Made by a program: the position numbers and the translations under genes
Shown here: positions 62,036 to 64,000 of the stretch, piece after piece
Numbering within the stretch: position 1 is the first letter of the stretch
How the letters are laid out: each line of letters begins with the position of its first letter
Notes under the pieces: model-generated
What the model was told of the DNA's origin: nothing
Seen by the model: only the letters and a program-made list of their open reading frames with translations
Database searches by the model: none
Assembly (NCBI GenBank): GCA_040387515.1
Contig: JAZKDP010000022.1
Span: 1 to 64,000, forward strand
From: Methylotenera_A sp040387515
GTDB lineage: Bacteria > Pseudomonadota > Gammaproteobacteria > Burkholderiales > Methylophilaceae
DNA length: 64,000 nt
Direction of reading: 5' to 3'

Positions 62036-62524
62036 TTAATATTCAGTATCGCCAATCGTCCCGCTATCACCCTGCACCTCATAGCTTCTAGCCTCACTTA
62101 CACGGTTATTTTCAGGGTCGTAAACCTGACCTGCTTTGAGCGTTAAGTGTTTGCCGTTGGCGGGTAATTTAATGGGGATGCGGTTACCATTTTCTGGTAA
62201 GTTACCCACTTGTACATCTTGATTGCCTGAGTTTTCTTGCATGGCTTGGTCGTTAATCCATACCGTGCCTTGTTTACCATCGCTACGTTTTACATAGCCT
62301 TGCATGTTAATTGCGCTGGGTAATGCGCGCGCTTCGGGTTCAGTTTGCTGTGCCGATACGTCTGATTGTATGGCGATATTTGGCTTTTTAGTTTGGCGTA
62401 AATGATTGAGTGTGCTACGTTCTGCGGGTGAGCTAAATAAGCGACCAATGGGTTCTGCTGCACGGCCTATTTGCACAAAAGGTAACATCAAACAACCTAG
62501 CATTAACAACACAATCACTCGCAT
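62036..62524 (-). CDS. periplasmic protein of the pilus-like operon (conserved hypothetical)
   Basis: A 162-residue protein with a signal peptide (hydrophobic IVLLMLGCLMLPFVQIGRA) and the motif RLFSSPAERSTLNHLR followed by GYVKRSDGKQGTVWINDQA, a short pattern I recall from unnamed proteins in betaproteobacterial pilus or secretion loci. It could play the part of PilP or MshK, small periplasmic partners of the assembly platform. The stop is 4 bases before the next gene and the start overlaps the preceding gene by one base. No enzyme motif. Confidence 0.6.
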   Translation of the reverse strand: MRVIVLLMLGCLMLPFVQIGRAAEPIGRLFSSPAERSTLNHLRQTKKPNIAIQSDVSAQQTEPEARALPSAINMQGYVKRSDGKQGTVWINDQAMQENSGNQDVQVGNLPENGNRIPIKLPANGKHLTLKAGQVYDPENNRVSEARSYEVQGDSGTIGDTEY

Positions 62525-63141
62525 TATATTGCCCCCGTTAGTTGCGGATCACGCAAGGTTAACCAATCAATTTCACAAACGGCTTTTAAATTAGCAGTCA
62601 TATTTCGTGTATTCATCACGGCGCCAATTGGGCGCGTAATTTCGCAGTCGCGCACGATAAATGGTGTAGTTTGTTCTTGCAAGCCATCCAATAACGCTAG
62701 CAAGTCGCCTTCATGCAGCATGTCCAAACTCAGCTTCATGACTGATCGATTCAATTTAAAATTGCCCAAATTCGACAAAAAGCTAGGTTTATAATTTTCT
62801 TGCAAACCAATGCTGTAATCAATGCTAAATAGTCTATGTTGCGCATGAATTTGGCGCAGATTTTCTATCCATTCGATACGCCGCTCTTCACCAACAAACC
62901 CGCTTGCTAACAAATCATTGTAAATAGGCAAATACTGCGTGATGGTTTCTTTTTCCAAACCAGAGGATTGATATTTTTGCCGCGCTTGATTCAGCAAATT
63001 CTGCTGTGTTTGCAAAGCCAGTTCATTTTTTTGTCGATATTGGTCGGCAAAACTGATTAACAAGCCGACAAGTACCAAAGCCGCGCCCAAACCTAATATT
63101 GGGTTACGAAGTTTGCGCCAATCTTGTCTGGAAAGACTCAT
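62524..63141 (-). CDS. inner-membrane protein of the pilus-like operon (PilO-like)
   Basis: A 205-residue protein with one N-terminal membrane helix (ILGLGAALVLVGLLISFA, about residues 14-31), a coiled-coil stretch and a periplasmic alpha/beta domain. The size and layout, and its place next to an MshI/PilN-like gene, are those of PilO/MshJ-type platform proteins, although similarity at sequence level is too low to be sure. ATGA overlaps the preceding gene by 4 bases, so translation is coupled. Confidence 0.6.
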   Translation of the reverse strand: MSLSRQDWRKLRNPILGLGAALVLVGLLISFADQYRQKNELALQTQQNLLNQARQKYQSSGLEKETITQYLPIYNDLLASGFVGEERRIEWIENLRQIHAQHRLFSIDYSIGLQENYKPSFLSNLGNFKLNRSVMKLSLDMLHEGDLLALLDGLQEQTTPFIVRDCEITRPIGAVMNTRNMTANLKAVCEIDWLTLRDPQLTGAI

Positions 63142-64000
63142 GATGCGCCTCCGTTATTTGGCGCATTATTAATAGGTGCGCTTACAGTTGGTGTTATAGC
63201 ATTGTTTTTTAGCACAACTTTTAGCTTAAATGTCGCGGGCGGCCGTTCTGTAGTGCTTTCATCTGTCGTGCTGCCTTGCAAATTAGCAAGCGAACTGACA
63301 TTTACCGGCTCCTGCAATATCACCACATGGTCAACAGCTGGGTTTTCACGCAGCTTGTTTGCAAATTGGCTCACCATATTCAACGCGGCACGATAATCGC
63401 CTGTAAAACCTTTTATTTCGGCATTCACGAAGCCAATCTGCAATAAGTTAGTGGGATCATTATTGGTATTGACTACAGCAGGCTGTCCAGATGGATTTAC
63501 CACCGCACTATCACTGCTGGCCTCATCTTTGATATCGTCAGTGGCGCTACGCACCCAGCGTATTCTATTTAGCGTAATTTCTGGCAAGGCTTCGCAGGCA
63601 CCACTTAAAATTTGCATGAGTTGTGCGGGCGTTTGGCTATTTTTTTTAATCACTTGCACCAATTCTGCTGCCACTTTTAGTTCATTGCTGGGTATTGGCG
63701 CGGCAGGAAAGTTCTGCGCCACTTCATTATATAAATGCTGTTGTTGTGCTGTTTCTGCGGCAGTCACTTGTAATTGATCTTTTTGTTTTTTGCCTTGCCA
63801 TAGATAAAAACCAGCTAATAGCACACCAACTGTCACAATAATCGCCGTCGCTATTTGCAGAATACGGCGTGTATTATTTAAGTTATGTATTTTGCTGTAA
63901 GCGGCTGGTGCCAAATTATCGGGCACATTGCCATTGGCCAATAGCTGCATATGCAGCAGCTCTGGGTTAGTCCTAACTAATGAAGCACCAATACGTATAT
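63138..64000 (-). CDS. PilN/MshI-like platform protein, partial at the window edge
   Basis: The reading frame stays open without a stop to the end of the window, so the ATG at 63950 is probably internal and the gene extends further left in transcription direction, beyond 64000. The visible part has about 33 residues of a preceding domain (RIGASLVRTNPELLHMQLL), one membrane helix (ILQIATAIIVTVGVLLAGFYLW), a coiled coil and a periplasmic domain of about 200 residues with an Asn/Ser-rich loop and a final Asn-rich tail. A cytoplasmic domain joined to a helix and periplasmic domain is the arrangement of MshI, or of PilM-PilN fused in one chain. Only the C-terminal part is seen. Confidence 0.6.
   Translation of the reverse strand, partial: IRIGASLVRTNPELLHMQLLANGNVPDNLAPAAYSKIHNLNNTRRILQIATAIIVTVGVLLAGFYLWQGKKQKDQLQVTAAETAQQQHLYNEVAQNFPAAPIPSNELKVAAELVQVIKKNSQTPAQLMQILSGACEALPEITLNRIRWVRSATDDIKDEASSDSAVVNPSGQPAVVNTNNDPTNLLQIGFVNAEIKGFTGDYRAALNMVSQFANKLRENPAVDHVVILQEPVNVSSLANLQGSTTDESTTERPPATFKLKVVLKNNAITPTVSAPINNAPNNGGAS

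Overview
The window looks like a piece of a betaproteobacterial chromosome, most likely from the methylotrophic Methylophilaceae or close relatives. This is inferred from its AT-rich housekeeping genes, the fructokinase / sucrose-phosphate synthase-phosphatase / amylosucrase cluster typical of methylotrophs, a PEP-CTERM protein, and betaproteobacterial gene orders (dapF-DUF484-xerC, smg-dprA-LysM, def-fmt-htpX-rsmB-DUF4390-ntrY-ntrX, rpoN-hpf-hprK-rapZ-EIIA-ptsH-ptsI). No phage, insertion sequence, CRISPR array, tRNA or rRNA was seen. The window is dense and mostly core genome; the less ordinary parts are the B12 locus, a probable metal-uptake module, a repressor-type promoter and an unnamed pilin-like operon at the right edge.

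Region by region. 1-3.7 kb: a leftward B12 locus made of a cobalamin riboswitch, the outer-membrane receptor btuB, the small membrane protein btuM, the lower-ligand synthase bluB and the first 16 codons of cobU. 3.9-5.9 kb: zapB-like and zapA cell-division genes, 6S RNA, a DUF2237 protein and an EVE protein. 5.9-11 kb: a beta-propeller lipoprotein, ilvA, rpiA, phoU and sodC. 11-17 kb: the sucrose cluster with a MarR-type gene upstream and a long perfect inverted repeat in front of it. 17-21.5 kb: yggX, dgkA, a TonB-dependent receptor flanked by two small His-containing proteins, and a periplasmic SnoaL-like protein behind a consensus promoter occupied by a perfect palindrome. 21.5-29 kb: sodB, xerC-DUF484-dapF, then the SAM cycle (metK, SAH riboswitch, ahcY, a small membrane protein, metF). 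29-42.5 kb: smg, dprA, LysM protein, def, fmt, htpX, rsmB, DUF4390, the NtrY/NtrX two-component pair, exodeoxyribonuclease III, a HAD phosphatase and a PEP-CTERM protein. 42.5-55.6 kb: prlC, a regulatory PTS without sugar permease (ptsI, ptsH, EIIA, rapZ, hprK), hpf, rpoN, and the LPS transport/Kdo genes lptB-lptA-lptC-kdsC-kdsD. 55.8-64 kb: a Kef-type antiporter, a ThiO-like oxidase, a MoeB/ThiF-like enzyme, and a leftward run of overlapping pilus/secretion-type genes that continues beyond the window.

How the genes work together: the B12 locus couples uptake (BtuB, BtuM) with corrinoid completion (BluB, CobU) under one riboswitch. metK, ahcY and metF cover making SAM, removing SAH and supplying methyl groups, with the SAH riboswitch matching AhcY level to the inhibitor. 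The sucrose genes can make sucrose from UDP-glucose and fructose-6-phosphate, break it down again and re-phosphorylate the fructose. The PTS proteins, HPr kinase and RapZ form a signalling chain next to rpoN. The lpt/kds run builds and exports lipopolysaccharide.

The observations most worth following are: the right-edge pseudopilin operon, with a Cys-rich 546-residue protein whose post-membrane module is shared with its pilin neighbour and repeated inside itself; NtrX with a degenerate AAA+ domain; the palindromic operator inside a consensus promoter at 21310-21337; the 16-bp perfect inverted repeat upstream of the MarR gene; the 41-residue His-containing ORF after the TonB receptor; and the absence of ptsN from between hpf and hprK.
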